The notes: generated by a model from the sequence alone, not told the origin. A stretch of 64,000 nucleotides of DNA from Chrysaora quinquecirrha (GCA_014526335.1 JACTAT010000155.1:248001-312000), one strand, 5' to 3'; shown: positions 44,801-53,040, counted from the first letter of the stretch. Translations and numbers: made by a program.

Positions 44801-47800
44801 TTTGCGCAACCTGCGAAGGAGAGGAAAGAAAGCGGAAAAGAAAGATCTCGCTCATCCTTGGATAAAAAAGATTTAGGACACTGCGGAGGAGCGTGCATAC
44901 GTCTAAGTTTTGTATAGCCGGGGTGTATAGCTTTTCTGATGTGGGTTCTTTTGGGACTATCAACTCCGAGAGATCGAAATCTCGTTCCTTTGGGCAACTC
45001 GCGGGAAAATCAGAGATGGCATAGACTCTCCTTACTCCAGGGATGGAAGATCTTGCAGCCTTCCCAGAGATTCCCGCCTTGCAAATCGAACTCCTGGGGG
45101 TTACTTAATATATTTTGAATACTGGGGACGTGCCGCGCAAAAGGGTATCATTTTTCATGATTGATTTTGGTTTAAGTAGGATCTTAATTCTCTGAAAATT
45201 GACATAAATAAGGGTACTGATTTCTTGATAATTGGTATAAACTTGATAAACAACGGTCTTACTTTCATTTGTTTTCACCTTTCCCTGTGAAGTCTAATTG
45301 ACACATTATAGCATATATAGTAGTGTACGAGTCGGATTGAGATTTTGGTATGATTTGGGTATAAATTTTCAGTAACTTGGTATAAAAAGGAGTAGGCATT
45401 TTGTTTCTTGGGTGGCACGTCGTTATCCGAATCCAGGGATCGCTGTCCGAATCCGTCAAACCCTCCCGGGATTTAACTACTCTTAAGTGTGTTGTTGTGT
45501 TTTAGTCAATTAGAATCGAAATCCTGCGAGGTTTACTTTTTATATTTTTCAGTGCGCACCCTTTAAAAATTTGAGTGTGGTGATCAAATTGAAAAATAAA
45601 ACACCTTGCCTGCAATCTTTCTGTAAACCCACCACACAGCAAAGAATCCGGCATTATGACATCATTACGCATCTCTTTGGGCAATGTATCAACCAGATAT
45701 GCATTGCTTCCATTGTAGATGTCAAGAAATTCACCGAGTTTAATAAACTCTGAAGGAGATGCGCGATCCTCTACTTTGACGCGATCAACGCTAACCTTCA
45801 CATTTCCATAACTCTTTCTGAAAGAAAAGCAGAACATTTTTATCAGAGGTCTGGATAATTCTGTATTCTAGAACATCAGAGAGTGTCTGGTAAGAAGGTT
45901 GATTAGTTAGACATTTAGGCATTCCAAGCTATTCCCAGCTTCTTCGCAGGTCCGGTTAATTTCACACCTTTCGATCCGACCTTTGCAATAAATAGGAAAG
46001 AAACCACATTTCTCATTGCCCGATGATGGGAGACGGAACTCTCCCGAAACGTTGCCCTACTAAATAGCTATCAAAGGCTTGTCGTGATAAGTGGCGACTA
46101 TCATGTCTAATACGGTGGCAGAAGAACTAAGTGGATGTTCCTAACAAGAGCGAAGGAGGGGTGAAAATTTTCAAAAATTCATTCGGTGGGACAGCAATGG
46201 GCGCCAAACAGTAGATGGTCTGATAGGATCACAGAAAATGGCGAAAGAATCACAAAAAACGGTTGTCTGATATAAACACACAAAAAGGGGTAAGAATCGC
46301 AGAGAAACTAATACATGGTGGTTCTAATCAAAGTGAAGGAGGAGTGAAAAATTTTCAAAAAATTAATTCGGTGGGACAGCAATGGGCACCAAACAGTAGA
46401 CGGTCTGATAAGATCACAGAAAATGGCGCAAGAATCGCAAAAACGGTTGTCTGATATAAACACACAAAAAGGGGTAAGAATCGCAGAGAAACTAATACAT
46501 GGTGGTTCTAATCAAAGTGAAGGAGGAGTGAAAAATTTTCAAAAAATTAATTCGGTGGGACAGCAATGGGCACCAAACAGTAGACGGTCTGATAAGATCA
46601 CAGAAAATGGCGCAAGAATCGCAAAAACGGTTGTCTGATATAAACACACAAAAAGGGGTAAGAATTGCAGAGAAACTAATACATGGTGGTTCCTAATAAG
46701 AGCGAAGGTTGAGTGGAAAATTTTTAAAAAATTAATTCGGTGGGACAGCAATGGGCACCAAACAGTAGACGGTCTGATAAGATCACAGAAAATGGCGCAA
46801 GAATTGCAAAAAACGGTTGTCTGATTTAAGCACACAAAAAGGGTTAAGAATTGCAGAGAAACTAATACATGGTTATTCCTAATAAGAGCGAAGGTTGAGT
46901 GGAAAATTTTTAAAAAATTAATTCAGTGGGACAGGAATGGGCACCAAACAGTAGACGGTCTGATAAGATCACAGAAAATGGCGCAAGAATTGCAAAAAAC
47001 GGTTGTCTGATATAAACACACAAAAAGGGGTAAGAATCGCAGAGAAACTAATACATGGTGGTTCTAATCAGAGCGAAGGAGGAGTGGAAAATATTTATAA
47101 AAAATTATTTCGGTCGGACAGCAATGGGCACAAAATAGTAGACGGTCTGATAAGATCACAAAAAATGGCGCAAGAATCGCAAAAAACGGTTGTCTGATAT
47201 AAACACACAAAAAGGGGTAAGAATCGCAGAGAAACTAATACATGGTGGTTCTAATCAGAGCGAAGGAGGAGTGGAAAATATTTATAAAAAATTATTTCGG
47301 TCGGACAGCAATGGGCACAAAATAGTAGACGGTCTGATAAGATCACAGAAAATGGCGAAAGAATCACAAAAAACGGTTGTCTGATATAAACACACAAAAA
47401 GGGGTAAGAATCGCAGAGAAACTAATACATGGTGGTTCTAATCAAAGTGAAGGAGGAGTGAAAAATTTTCAAAAAATTAATTCGGTGGGACAGCAATGGG
47501 CACCAAACAGTAGACGGTCTGATAAGATCACAGAAAATGGCGCAAGAATCGCAAAAACGGTTGTCTGATATAAACACACAAAAAGGGGTAAGAATTGCAG
47601 AGAAACTAATACATGGTGGTTCCTAATAAGAGCGAAGGTTGAGTGGAAAATTTTTAAAAAATTAATTCGGTGGGACAGCAATGGGCACCAAACAGTAGAC
47701 GGTCTGATAAGATCACAGAAAATGGCGCAAGAATTGCAAAAAACGGTTGTCTGATTTAAGCACACAAAAAGGGTTAAGAATTGCAGAGAAACTAATACAT

Positions 47801-50438
47801 GGTTATTCCTAATAAGAGCGAAGGTTGAGTGGAAAATTTTTAAAAAATTAATTCAGTGGGACAGGAATGGGCACCAAACAGTAGACGGTCTGATAAGATC
47901 ACAGAAAATGGCGCAAGAATTGCAAAAAACGGTTGTCTGATATAAACACACAAAAAGGGTTAAGAATTGCAGAGAAACTAATACCTGGTGGTTCCTAATA
48001 AGAGCGAAGGTTGAGTGGAAAATTTTTAAAAAATTAATTCGGTGGGACAGCAATGGGCACCAAACAGTAGCCGGTCTGATAAGATCACAGACAATGGTAC
48101 AAGAATTGCAAAAAGCGGTTGTCTGATATAAACACACAAAAAGGGGTAAGAATCGCAGAAAAACTAAAAACTGAAAATTACATCTAGGCTTCTAAAGGTT
48201 CATTTAGAAACACAGGGAACATCCAACTCAATAAACTACGCCTTACAATGCTTGTGATGTAAAAAAAATGAATTTTCTATGAATTTTCTATGAATTTTCT
48301 ATGAGGGGGTTGATTGTTGGCCATTGCGCATCAACAAAAAAGTTTTTCTCTTGCGATCCAACGAAATGTTTCCCAGATAGGAAAATAAAAATAGGAACAC
48401 CATCAGCAACAAGCAACCAGGGAACATCTCTACATTGAACCACAATGAGATTCTTTGTTTTCTGCTAAGAATATGTCAAATGACAAGACAGGTTACACAA
48501 GATGGTACACCATTACAGATAAGCAACAAATGAGAAAACCGGGATGATTTCAATGGTTACCCATTGTCCATGATCATATTTGCAAAACATGAGACCCAGG
48601 CTTTGCTATCTGCTACAAGTTACCTAGTGGAAACTTAAAAATGTGGACAACATGGAACTTTAGAAAAATACAAAATTATCATTAGGAACTATTATTGTTA
48701 ACTACAGTCATAAAACAAGCTGAAAAGTACCATCCTGAATCGTAGGGTAGTTGGCAGAGTTCCTCAAACAATCTATTGTCAAGAGTTAATCTTTGATGGA
48801 AGATTTGTTTTTACAACCAATGGCATTTGGGATAGATTTATTCTTATTTGTAACAAAAGTATGTCTTGGAAATGTCTGTTAGAAAGAGAAGGTTAATGGA
48901 GTTTCCACTTGATTGCACTATGCTGTTTGGTCTTCCCTTGTTATCAAGTGCCCAAGCCAGTTCTATATACAGTACATGAAAAGTGCTAGATGGTTGGCTA
49001 TCTATGGTCCAAGTAGATTCTCTGCATGCTCCAATTACACAAGGAAGCAAGGATATTGATATTGACAATAGGGGCTGGGGGTTAAGGGGGCCATGGTCCA
49101 CTTCTGTTCTGAAAATCAATGCAAAGTTCCCTTTTTTCTAGACCAAAAGGCCCCCTTTCCAAAGTAGAAAAGAGGAACCCTTTTCTTCTATTTTGAAAAA
49201 GTCATCCTTTGATGTAAGATTGGTCCTTTTTGCAGGTAATGAAGGGCTTCTAACAATGCTTCTCTGTCATGGTGAAATAGTGTATATAGGGCCAGTCATT
49301 AGGATTACATTAGATTAACTATTGAGGCGCCACAAACATGGGCTCGAGTCCAAATATACTAGCCTACAACAATCTAGGAAGGCAATACGGCTTCCTCTGA
49401 AATCAGCAAAATAGAAATGGGCAAGTACCTCTTATTTGTGTGGGGAGACAGCTATTATCAATGTACCTGTGTACCGGGTTCTTTGCAAAAGTGTTCCATT
49501 ATTAAATATAATGTACCAGTGTACCAGCCCTGTACCAGTTTTCACCCCCATGCAAGTCATGGCTTTGACATTTCAACTGTATGTACCAGATTTTACCAGA
49601 TTGTGTTTGTACGGTACAAGGTTGATTTTTATCCTGTCTTATCCTGTACAGGATGCTCTGTACCAGCATACAGGGAAGCTGTCACTCCCCCACTTATCCC
49701 CCACTTATTTATTGACACTTTCTTGTTTGTGCCAAACCGAACCCCTCAGCTCTACATTCACAAAAGGGTCTTACTTTGGGGGTCCCTCCTAGGTCACAAG
49801 GGAGTAGGAAGCATGCAAAATCTTCTGAATGGTGTTGATGGAGGGCTATGATTAGAAGACAGTTCAGTTTGTAGGGCTATTATAGCGGCAAAGAAAATGG
49901 GAGGGGGCTCAGGACAGGGAGCCACCCTTGAAGGTGAAATGGTGTTATAGCGCCAGTCAGTTGCTAGAATCTCAGTAGTACACAGGTTAACTAATCGAGA
50001 CCTCGACCCTGGCTGTGACGCTACCATGGCTGGGCTCAAACCCTGACCACACTGAGCTTCTGACACCACGAGTCAGCTGGATTACACCACGACGCCACAG
50101 CACAGCACAGCACCTTCACCCTTTGAGACCCCCTAAACTCCAAAGCAAGAATGATTGCTTAATTAAAGGCAACCAGACCTCAGGTATTCATCTGTCCACA
50201 AATTTGCAGCAGGGAAGTCTTTGCATGCTCCTTTAAAAACAACTGATTTTGATTTCAAAACAAACTTCTCAAAAAATTCAAGTGGTGGCGGGAAATATTT
50301 CAATTGCTCAATATCGTCCTCAGCGGGCTTGTGATATCCAAGAGGCTTGTTATGTCCAGGGATATTATCAACACAGTGTCCAAAGTTCAATAACGATATG
50401 ATTGCCAGGCCTAAGCAGGCCTGTAGCAGCTTCTCCAT
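26797..50438 (-). CDS. JmjC/cupin-8 oxygenase with EF-hand, ER-lumenal (spliced gene)
   Basis: A minus-strand gene of at least ten coding exons, about 410 residues, reconstructed from splice sites and phase. Exon 1 gives a signal peptide ([20 protein letters not shown]) and the start of the cupin-8 domain ([20 protein letters not shown]). Exon 3 carries HLHLD, whose HxD binds Fe(II), and GGSKSW with the probable 2-oxoglutarate lysine. Exons 4 and 5 give [12 protein letters not shown] then WAHQV, the second iron His. A later exon holds [12 protein letters not shown], a complete EF-hand loop. The last exon ends HEEL-stop, a KDEL-type ER retrieval signal. This predicts a lumenal, possibly Ca2+-responsive, JmjC hydroxylase, broadly comparable to JMJD8, which is lumenal but lacks an EF-hand. 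Phases agree at every junction except exon 6 to exon 7, where another exon is probably missing. The target is unknown. Confidence 0.88.
26881..28074. other. Distal part of intron 9, no other gene seen
   Basis: AT-rich intron sequence. Nothing beyond short simple runs and a G-rich patch near 27478-27492. Confidence 0.45.
28075..28437 (-). repeat. tRNA-derived SINE family 1, two diverged tandem units
   Basis: Two units share AGAGAGCCAACGACGTTTCC, GAGCTCAATGAAATC and the GGCTATGTTGAGC body. Box B of the second is intact in part (GAGTCGAACC). They lie in the same orientation and spacing as the main array downstream. Confidence 0.8.
28438..29034. other. Intron sequence between SINE blocks
   Basis: AT-rich, no gene or element recognised. 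A plus-strand open stretch at 28533-28736 has no domain. Confidence 0.4.
29035..30690 (-). repeat. Tandem array of a tRNA-derived SINE (7 units of 238 bp)
   Basis: GGGATTCGAACC occurs at 29093, 29331, 29569, 29806, 30044, 30282 and 30520, a spacing of 237-238 bp. On the minus strand each unit has box A (CAGCTCAGTGG) and, 32 bases on, a perfect box B (GGTTCGAATCC), so each could be a polymerase III promoter. The five inner units look identical apart from one T. The first and last units are diverged. The tRNA-like part lies inside the unit, preceded by about 130 bp of unrelated SINE body. The array lies in intron 9 of the JmjC gene, in the sense orientation of that gene. Confidence 0.9.
30784..30894 (-). 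CDS. JmjC gene exon 9: EF-hand
   Basis: 111 nt, phase 0 at both ends. The acceptor TTCTTGTTGCAG is strong and the donor is CAA|GTAAGC. Codes [17 protein letters not shown], with D-x-N-x-D-G-x-I-D-x-x-E filling all canonical Ca2+ positions of an EF loop. Confidence 0.9.
31262..32540. mobile_element. Inverted-repeat element with CTCCACTGTACTG minisatellite
   Basis: CACCCCATGTAATGTCTGTG followed by GCAGTACAGTGGAGGCTG on the left (31265-31330) is mirrored by CAGCCTCCACTGTACTGC and ACAGACATTACAAGGGGTG at 32502-32540. The right arm has expanded to about 570 bp of 20-45 bp units (CCTCCACTGTACTGATGTTATCC and GCATCATG variants). Between the arms is AT-rich DNA with no credible gene. Confidence 0.7.
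32760..32960 (+). repeat. ACTACTGTGGTGGGTTATT minisatellite, degenerate
   Basis: Six or so imperfect copies of a CTGTGGTGGGTTATTAT word. The same word is the core of the 63-bp minisatellite at 54480-54765. Confidence 0.65.
33184..33294 (-). CDS. JmjC gene exon 8 (provisional)
   Basis: 111 nt between TTTTGCGCAG and GGG|GTTTAA, phase 0 at both ends and fully open. It codes [20 protein letters not shown], a helical, charged stretch that would lead into the EF-hand. The donor is weak. Confidence 0.5.
33443..33478 (-). CDS. JmjC gene exon 7 (provisional)
   Basis: The acceptor TTATTCCAG and a GC donor (GAG|GCAAGT) bound 36 nt. The frame that runs on into exon 8 reads [12 protein letters not shown]. 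Exon 6 as drawn does not enter this frame, so an intervening exon or another acceptor is likely. Confidence 0.5.
33863..34373. mobile_element. Iteron MITE, GTTGCTTA family (C)
   Basis: TA-flanked. The left end TACACGCAGTTTTTTTATAAG plus CAAC is mirrored by GTTGCTTATAAAAAAAAAC then TGCGTGTA. GTTGCTTA or one-off variants occur at least six times inside. No coding sequence. Confidence 0.85.
34640..34740 (-). repeat. SINE family 2 fragment
   Basis: CCCTGGCTGTGACGCTACCA and GGGCTCGAACCCCGA are shared with 49930-50110. On the minus strand GGGTTCGAGCCC fits a tRNA box B. Confidence 0.6.
34741..35440. other. Intron 6 sequence, no gene recognised
   Basis: Open stretches on the minus strand around 34630-35267 contain no family motif. 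No repeat boundary is evident. Confidence 0.35.
35445..35645. mobile_element. Short foldback element, about 43-bp inverted arms
   Basis: GAAACCATGGGCTGCAGGAG (35446) and the rest of that arm, through AATTTTGAATGAAAAAG, are mirrored by CTTTTTCATTCAAAATTCC and CTCCTGCAGCCCATGGT (35599-35640). A non-palindromic core of about 110 bp lies between. Confidence 0.8.
35646..36129. other. Intron 6 sequence, no gene recognised
   Basis: No supported gene, repeat or RNA feature. Confidence 0.4.
36130..36350 (-). mobile_element. Pogo/Tigger-like transposon end with TTCGAGAT iterons
   Basis: GTTCGAGATAGCG and variants occur about six times. The same words in the other orientation open the element at 54193. 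Only this end is recognisable here. Confidence 0.65.
36505..38085. repeat. Region of ACAATGTTTGAC iterons (mobile-element remains)
   Basis: TTGTTGGTCAAACATTCGAG and its complement CCAACAATGTTTGACCG occur as adjacent inverted words at 36508-36555, again at 37420-37470 and as AACAATGTTTGATCGTTTGG near 38015 and 38055. At least a dozen AACATTGTT/AACAATGTT words fill the interval. This looks like one or more nested elements with repeated end motifs. Open frames inside have no domain. Confidence 0.55.
38133..38283 (+). repeat. 150-bp direct repeat, copy 1
   Basis: CAAATAAGCGTTCAGGGCGA and the sequence through CTTGTTCGCA recur at 39322-39472 with only a few differences. The two copies bracket exons 6 and 5 of the JmjC gene and the CCAT tract. 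Confidence 0.85.
38441..38498 (-). CDS. JmjC gene exon 6
   Basis: 58 nt. A long pyrimidine tract and CAG precede it. In phase with exon 5 it codes [18 protein letters not shown] and ends CAG|GTATTT in phase 2. The intron before it is almost entirely (CCAT)n. Confidence 0.85.
38549..39023. repeat. (CCAT)n microsatellite, about 475 bp
   Basis: Nearly pure for about 250 bp, then interrupted by CCAC, CTTT, CCGT and CAAC variants toward the right. It fills about 80 percent of intron 5 of the JmjC gene. Long IHPS- and MDGW-type open frames here are translation artefacts. Confidence 0.97.
39093..39184 (-). CDS. JmjC gene exon 5: second metal histidine
   Basis: 92 nt. Codes [18 protein letters not shown] directly after the exon 4 glycine, so the iron triad is complete across exons 3 and 5. 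The donor is CCAAG|GTTCG, phase 1. Confidence 0.92.
39322..39472 (+). repeat. 150-bp direct repeat, copy 2
   Basis: See 38133-38283. The distance between copies is 1189 bp. Confidence 0.85.
39505..39640. repeat. Imperfect hairpin with GAGCGGTAGTCGACTT arms
   Basis: GAGCGGTAGTCGACTT (39511) is mirrored by AGTCGACTACCGCTC (39612). Copies of ATGCATCCCCC flank and divide it. It is probably a small MITE. Confidence 0.6.
39641..40357. other. Intron 4 sequence
   Basis: No second gene supported. A short plus-strand ATG frame near 39665 ([16 protein letters not shown]) and an open stretch at 40021-40326 lack family signals. Confidence 0.4.
40358..40512 (-). CDS. JmjC gene exon 4
   Basis: 155 nt, beginning in phase 0 and ending GG|GTAAGT in phase 2. 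Codes [19 protein letters not shown] and [18 protein letters not shown], the strand leading to the second metal histidine. Confidence 0.92.
40987..41446. mobile_element. Probable MITE with GGGGTACTTCAAT ends
   Basis: GGGGTACTTCAAT (40987) is mirrored by ATTGAAGTACCCC (41434). Five ACCCAT-containing words (GACCCATTTGTATGA and relatives) recur inside. The right end runs into a C17 homopolymer at 41442-41458. Confidence 0.6.
41541..41654 (-). CDS. JmjC gene exon 3: HxD iron-binding motif
   Basis: 114 nt, phase 0 at both ends. Codes [20 protein letters not shown] and [16 protein letters not shown]. The acceptor TTACTTTTTAG lies only 46 bp from the edge of a MITE (41701-42107), so the branch point must sit within that short gap. 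Confidence 0.9.
41701..42107. mobile_element. Iteron MITE, GTTCCTTA family (B), copy 1
   Basis: TA-flanked. The left end, TACACGCTTTTTTTTATAAG then GAACC, is mirrored by GGTTCCTTATAAAAAAAAGC then GTGTA. AAGGAAC words occur five or more times inside. About 90 percent similar by eye to 60555-60950. It sits 46 bp upstream of exon 3 of the JmjC gene. Confidence 0.88.
42640..42838 (+). pseudogene. Non-LTR retrotransposon relic, RT C-terminus
   Basis: The plus-strand frame gives [20 protein letters not shown] then KLKTHLLS. It matches the W-N-x-L-P...F-K-x-x-L-K-x-x-L end of CR1/L2-like reverse transcriptases. Upstream stops (CRST after a stop, RT before KKG) show decay. Confidence 0.75.
43109..43447 (-). 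pseudogene. Non-LTR retrotransposon relic, C-terminal zinc knuckle
   Basis: The minus frame of about 112 residues contains [13 protein letters not shown] and [16 protein letters not shown], a C-x2-C-x8-H-x4-C knuckle found after the RT domain in several LINE clades. It is opposite in strand to the relic at 42640, so these are two separate insertions. Confidence 0.7.
43510..43745 (+). repeat. (GAT)n-type microsatellite
   Basis: GATGATGAT with AAT and GAC interruptions, about 235 bp. Met-rich and Asp-rich frames are artefacts. Confidence 0.95.
43767..44258 (-). CDS. Hypothetical small protein frame, doubtful
   Basis: ATG at 44258 and 163 codons within intron 2 of the JmjC gene, same strand. 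The N-terminus ([20 protein letters not shown]) resembles a signal peptide, and Cys residues are frequent, but there is no family motif. A second overlapping frame is also open over part of it. It could be the remnant of a secreted-protein gene or chance. I would not treat it as real without transcript support. Confidence 0.2.
   Translation of the reverse strand: MLLKSNLILFFILNTFIQFLIGLLFEEVSRSPITCKVLSCEKRRRLWRSRNCCQVTQKKFFQNSLRLRKSSENKWFKVGNQFFKVLLIIEYSHLHCMGIVMIAFGDSRIKFIICSEDYRFRCTEGSCLLHSLTYELKFITTYMLLEVLYFRFKVLGFLQERFI
44343..44412 (-). repeat. tRNA-like relic
   Basis: On the minus strand TAGCGCAGTTG (box A-like) is followed by GAGCTCGATCC (box B-like) at tRNA spacing. A full acceptor stem is not evident, so this is a tRNA pseudogene or SINE head and not a working tRNA. 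Confidence 0.55.
44420..45090. other. Intron 2 sequence, no gene recognised
   Basis: No element ends or domains that I can support. Confidence 0.35.
45091..45480. repeat. Possible decayed element, GGGGGTTACTTAATAT start
   Basis: GGGGTTACTTAATAT followed by a GTGCCGC word also occurs at 42940-42985, so this is a dispersed repeat. The right boundary is not clear. Confidence 0.4.
45610..45817 (-). CDS. JmjC gene exon 2
   Basis: 208 nt. The acceptor CTTTTCTTTCAG joins in phase to exon 1. It codes [38 protein letters not shown] and [11 protein letters not shown], the segment before the metal site. The in-phase donor is CAG|GCAAGG, a GC-AG type, and splicing there gives RLQ-DVVIW as expected for the family. 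Confidence 0.85.
46130..48165. repeat. 187-bp satellite (about 11 units) in intron 1 of the JmjC gene
   Basis: CGGTTGTCTGATATAAACAC recurs every 184-188 bp (for example 46259, 46443, 46999, 47186, 47373). A five-unit block recurs at a distance of about 930 bp: the sequence from 46540 to 46835 appears again at 47470 to 47765. Units carry TGGGACAGCAATGGGCACC and GATCACAGAAAATGGCG. The 187-bp period shifts frame each unit, so the repeated 63-codon frames are not a protein. Confidence 0.95.
48166..49267. other. Intron 1 sequence
   Basis: A triple ATGAATTTTCT repeat lies at 48267-48302. Otherwise no gene, RNA or element is supported. Confidence 0.4.
49268..49370 (-). repeat. SINE family 2, degraded copy
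   Basis: GGTGAAATAGTGTATATAGG, GCCAGTCATTAGGATTACA and TTAACTATTGAG parallel GGTGAAATGGTGTTATAGC, GCCAGTCAGTTGC and TTAACTAATCGAG at 49935-50000. Confidence 0.55.
49440..49690 (+). repeat. Cluster of GTACCAG words
   Basis: About nine GTACC/GTACA words in 200 bp, with GTACCTGTGTACC and GTACCAGTGTACCAG. This appears to be a decayed short tandem repeat. Confidence 0.4.
49930..50110 (-). repeat. SINE family 2, tRNA-related
   Basis: On the minus strand GTGGTGTAATCC is followed by GGGTTTGAGCCC, a box A/box B-like pair, then GGTAGCGTCACAGCCAGGG shared with 34640-34740. Confidence 0.6.
50179..50438 (-). CDS. JmjC gene exon 1: signal peptide and N-terminal cupin part
   Basis: ATG at 50438. A hydrophobic core of about 15 residues follows the initial Lys, with likely cleavage after [22 protein letters not shown] and NLWTDEYL are typical of cupin-8 N-termini. 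The donor is CTGAG|GTCTGG, phase 2. Confidence 0.88.
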
Positions 50439-51339
50439 CCGTCAGTCATGTAGCCTGCAGAGGCCTGTGCCAAGCGTTGCAGATCAACAAATGGCCTAGC
50501 GCCTAGCCTACTGTGGCTTTTGGCGGTTATTATAAAACACGGAATGAAACCGGAAACTGACAAGTAAGGAATCCAGAATCTTGCAGCAGAACCAGAAAAG
50601 GCTGGAATCTTTATGCATCGAACATGGAGTTTTATATGCATCCTTGTTATGCTGAAATAGATAGGATTCTTTCGCCCAACAACGGGCAATAGATTTTTAG
50701 CTTAATATTTTATATATTGTAATCTTTTCCTTTCTTTCATTATTTTTTCTTTATCAATTAAAACAAAAATTGTTATGTGAGGAAAGCGTCTCAAAAACGT
50801 GAAGTGAACAGTAAAGGTTGGCTAACCAAGAGTTTTAATAGATTCTGTGCAATTTTCGTGAAAACGGAGACTTAAAATCGTGCCATAACGGATTTTTTCA
50901 TAATATGGCACGGTTTTACGGCTTTTGAGCACATTTTGAGCGGTTTTACGGTTTCCAGACCCCTTCAAACACCCCCTCCTTAGCTGATCGCTTATTAATA
51001 ATAGGTGTTTTAATTTTTGCTTAACTTATAATTAAAATGCTTCAATTTATATATGAATTGAATAGAGTTGAATTGAATTGAAAGCTTGTTGCTGTTTATT
51101 TAATTAAATCCAGTTACAATAACTACAAATCTGAAATTTAGGCTACCGAAGGTCAGAGAACGTAACAAACTGACGTAACAAAAGCAATTTGCGAAAGAGA
51201 TTTAAAATCTCTTGCTATGAACCTTAGTTGCTAGTCAACTCTAGTCAGGAAAGCGGGAAACTGGTGCAGACTCAATACAAAAGTTGCAGATTAGCTTTCA
51301 GACCGCCAACATACAACATACAGTACACTTATTATTCTG
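50439..51339. promoter_or_regulatory. Upstream region of the JmjC gene
   Basis: 5' flank of the minus-strand gene start at 50438. It presumably contains its promoter and 5' UTR, but I see no convincing TATA box or initiator. No other gene is visible. Confidence 0.3.
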
Positions 51340-51810
51340 CGAGCTTTGAAAAGCCGGGCTCGTTGACTATGACTGAGACACTGTTAAATTTGCCGCTGTA
51401 AGCATCATTGTCAATGAAACAGTGACAAGAGGCTAAAAGCTTCAAACAGCTTGGTTCTTTGAATGTGTAGAACTCATTACAGAGAGACTTTCAACAAAAT
51501 GGACCAATACACCGATACCGAAACAAAATGGAATAGAACAACGGTCCATTTTGGATCCAGAGAATATACAGACGCTCCTCACAGCTAAAGCGAGATTGCT
51601 AAAGCGGCAATAATACTCTGTAATGAGTTCTGCGCATTCAACGAACATAGCCGCTTGAAGCTGGCATTCTTTTGCCACTGTTTTGTTTACAATGATGCTT
51701 GCAACAGCAAAGTCATCATTGTCTTGAGTAATATTTAACGAGTATGCACCATCCATATGGTTGGGTTTTCTGGCATTCGGCCACAAAATTCTTCTAAACA
51801 TGGAGATCAT
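51340..51810. pseudogene. Inverted duplicate of a gene fragment
   Basis: Two arms of about 90 bp (51400-51490 and 51611-51702) are imperfect reverse complements. Translated outward from each strand they give related peptides: SIIVNETVTRG...LQTAWF and FFECVELITE on plus, ASIIVNKTVAKECQLQAAMF and VECAELITE on minus. The plus arm has a stop codon. The parent protein is not recognised. Confidence 0.55.
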
Positions 51811-53040
51811 TTCAACTAAGGCCCCATATAGCAGGGGTGGATAAAAGTAATCTCTAAATGGTCACCTTATTTGAGACAAAAAGTGCTGAAATTGCGTGGT
51901 AGAAGTCCATCTATAGTACAATTTCAAGTTACAACAAGGCCTTAAATCTTATTACTGTCATATTCTGCTTATTATTAATCACAATATAGGGTCCCTGTCA
52001 TAGTATAAGGGTGAGGGTATAAGTGATAGAGATACATTATTATAGATGGCTCAATTTTGATGGTAGGGTGGTAGAGTTCTAAGTTATAAATGGTAGATTC
52101 TAGGTGGCACATCTCCGTCCGTCCCGTTCGTCCAAAAGGCATGTAGTACCTCCTCCTGGATCCTAGCTGTTGCTATTGAATTGGACGAAGAAGGTCTTTA
52201 AATTGCAGCGAAACTTGAGGGTTAGACAAGGGAATATTTCTATCGCTTGGGGCTTATATACTACAGGTTTTCACTTCTAGTACGTTTGGTATCCAGGAGA
52301 AGATTATCTCTCGCAATAATAAGAGAATTAACTAAGACAAAAGCCACCAGTTTCCATTTCCTCGTCAAGGTCTCAATGTGTGGCGCACAATTGGCCCATA
52401 AGAATTATTTGGCCTATCCTTAATGCCTATCTACGATGTCACGTCAAGGCCTGAGGCGTTCAATAGCAAATTTGTTGAACTAAAGACCTACCAGATTATA
52501 TTAATTCAAATAATGATTCAGTTACTTGTTTAAATCATCAAAGGTCTAATTGAAGACTTTGATCTAATGCTTGCTGGATTTATTAAAAATAATTTCATTG
52601 AATTAAAAAAAGCCAAGCCGACGGCAAGCCGACCAACTAGATCATAAAATTATACTTCATTTTGAGGATAAAGAATTCCAAAAATGATTCCGCGGGTTTT
52701 CCGTTGGCGGTGAGTTTTCCAACGAAGATTTTGTAGGGAATTTGCCCCCCGCATCTCCGTAAAGTTACAAGTACGTCATTGTGCTCGTCAAGAAAAATTC
52801 ATGTCCTTTTGCTCAAGGATTCTTCGCGTTAGATTAGACGATTTATTTGACAATTCTAGCGAATTCGTTACCGTTTGCGCGGGTGTACGGTGACGTCATT
52901 GAGTTTTGGTTTTGCATTGCTTACAACCTTTCTGACTGCAATAAAAATAACAAGATCCCAAGAAAAGACAATCAGCTGAAAACTGATGATGTTTTTGTTC
53001 TCAAGGGGAATTCAGAATGGGTTGTCAGCGTGCCAGCCTA
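51811..53040. other. Intergenic, no gene recognised
   Basis: AT-rich. No domain-bearing frame, RNA boxes or element termini seen. Confidence 0.4.

Noticed and set aside
46263..48137. Repeated [13 protein letters not shown] frames in the 187-bp repeat
   Set aside because: A satellite inside an intron, and the frame changes from unit to unit.
49417..49851. Plus-strand frame of about 140 codons
   Set aside because: It overlaps another open frame, lies in a decayed GTACC repeat and a SINE, and shows no domain.
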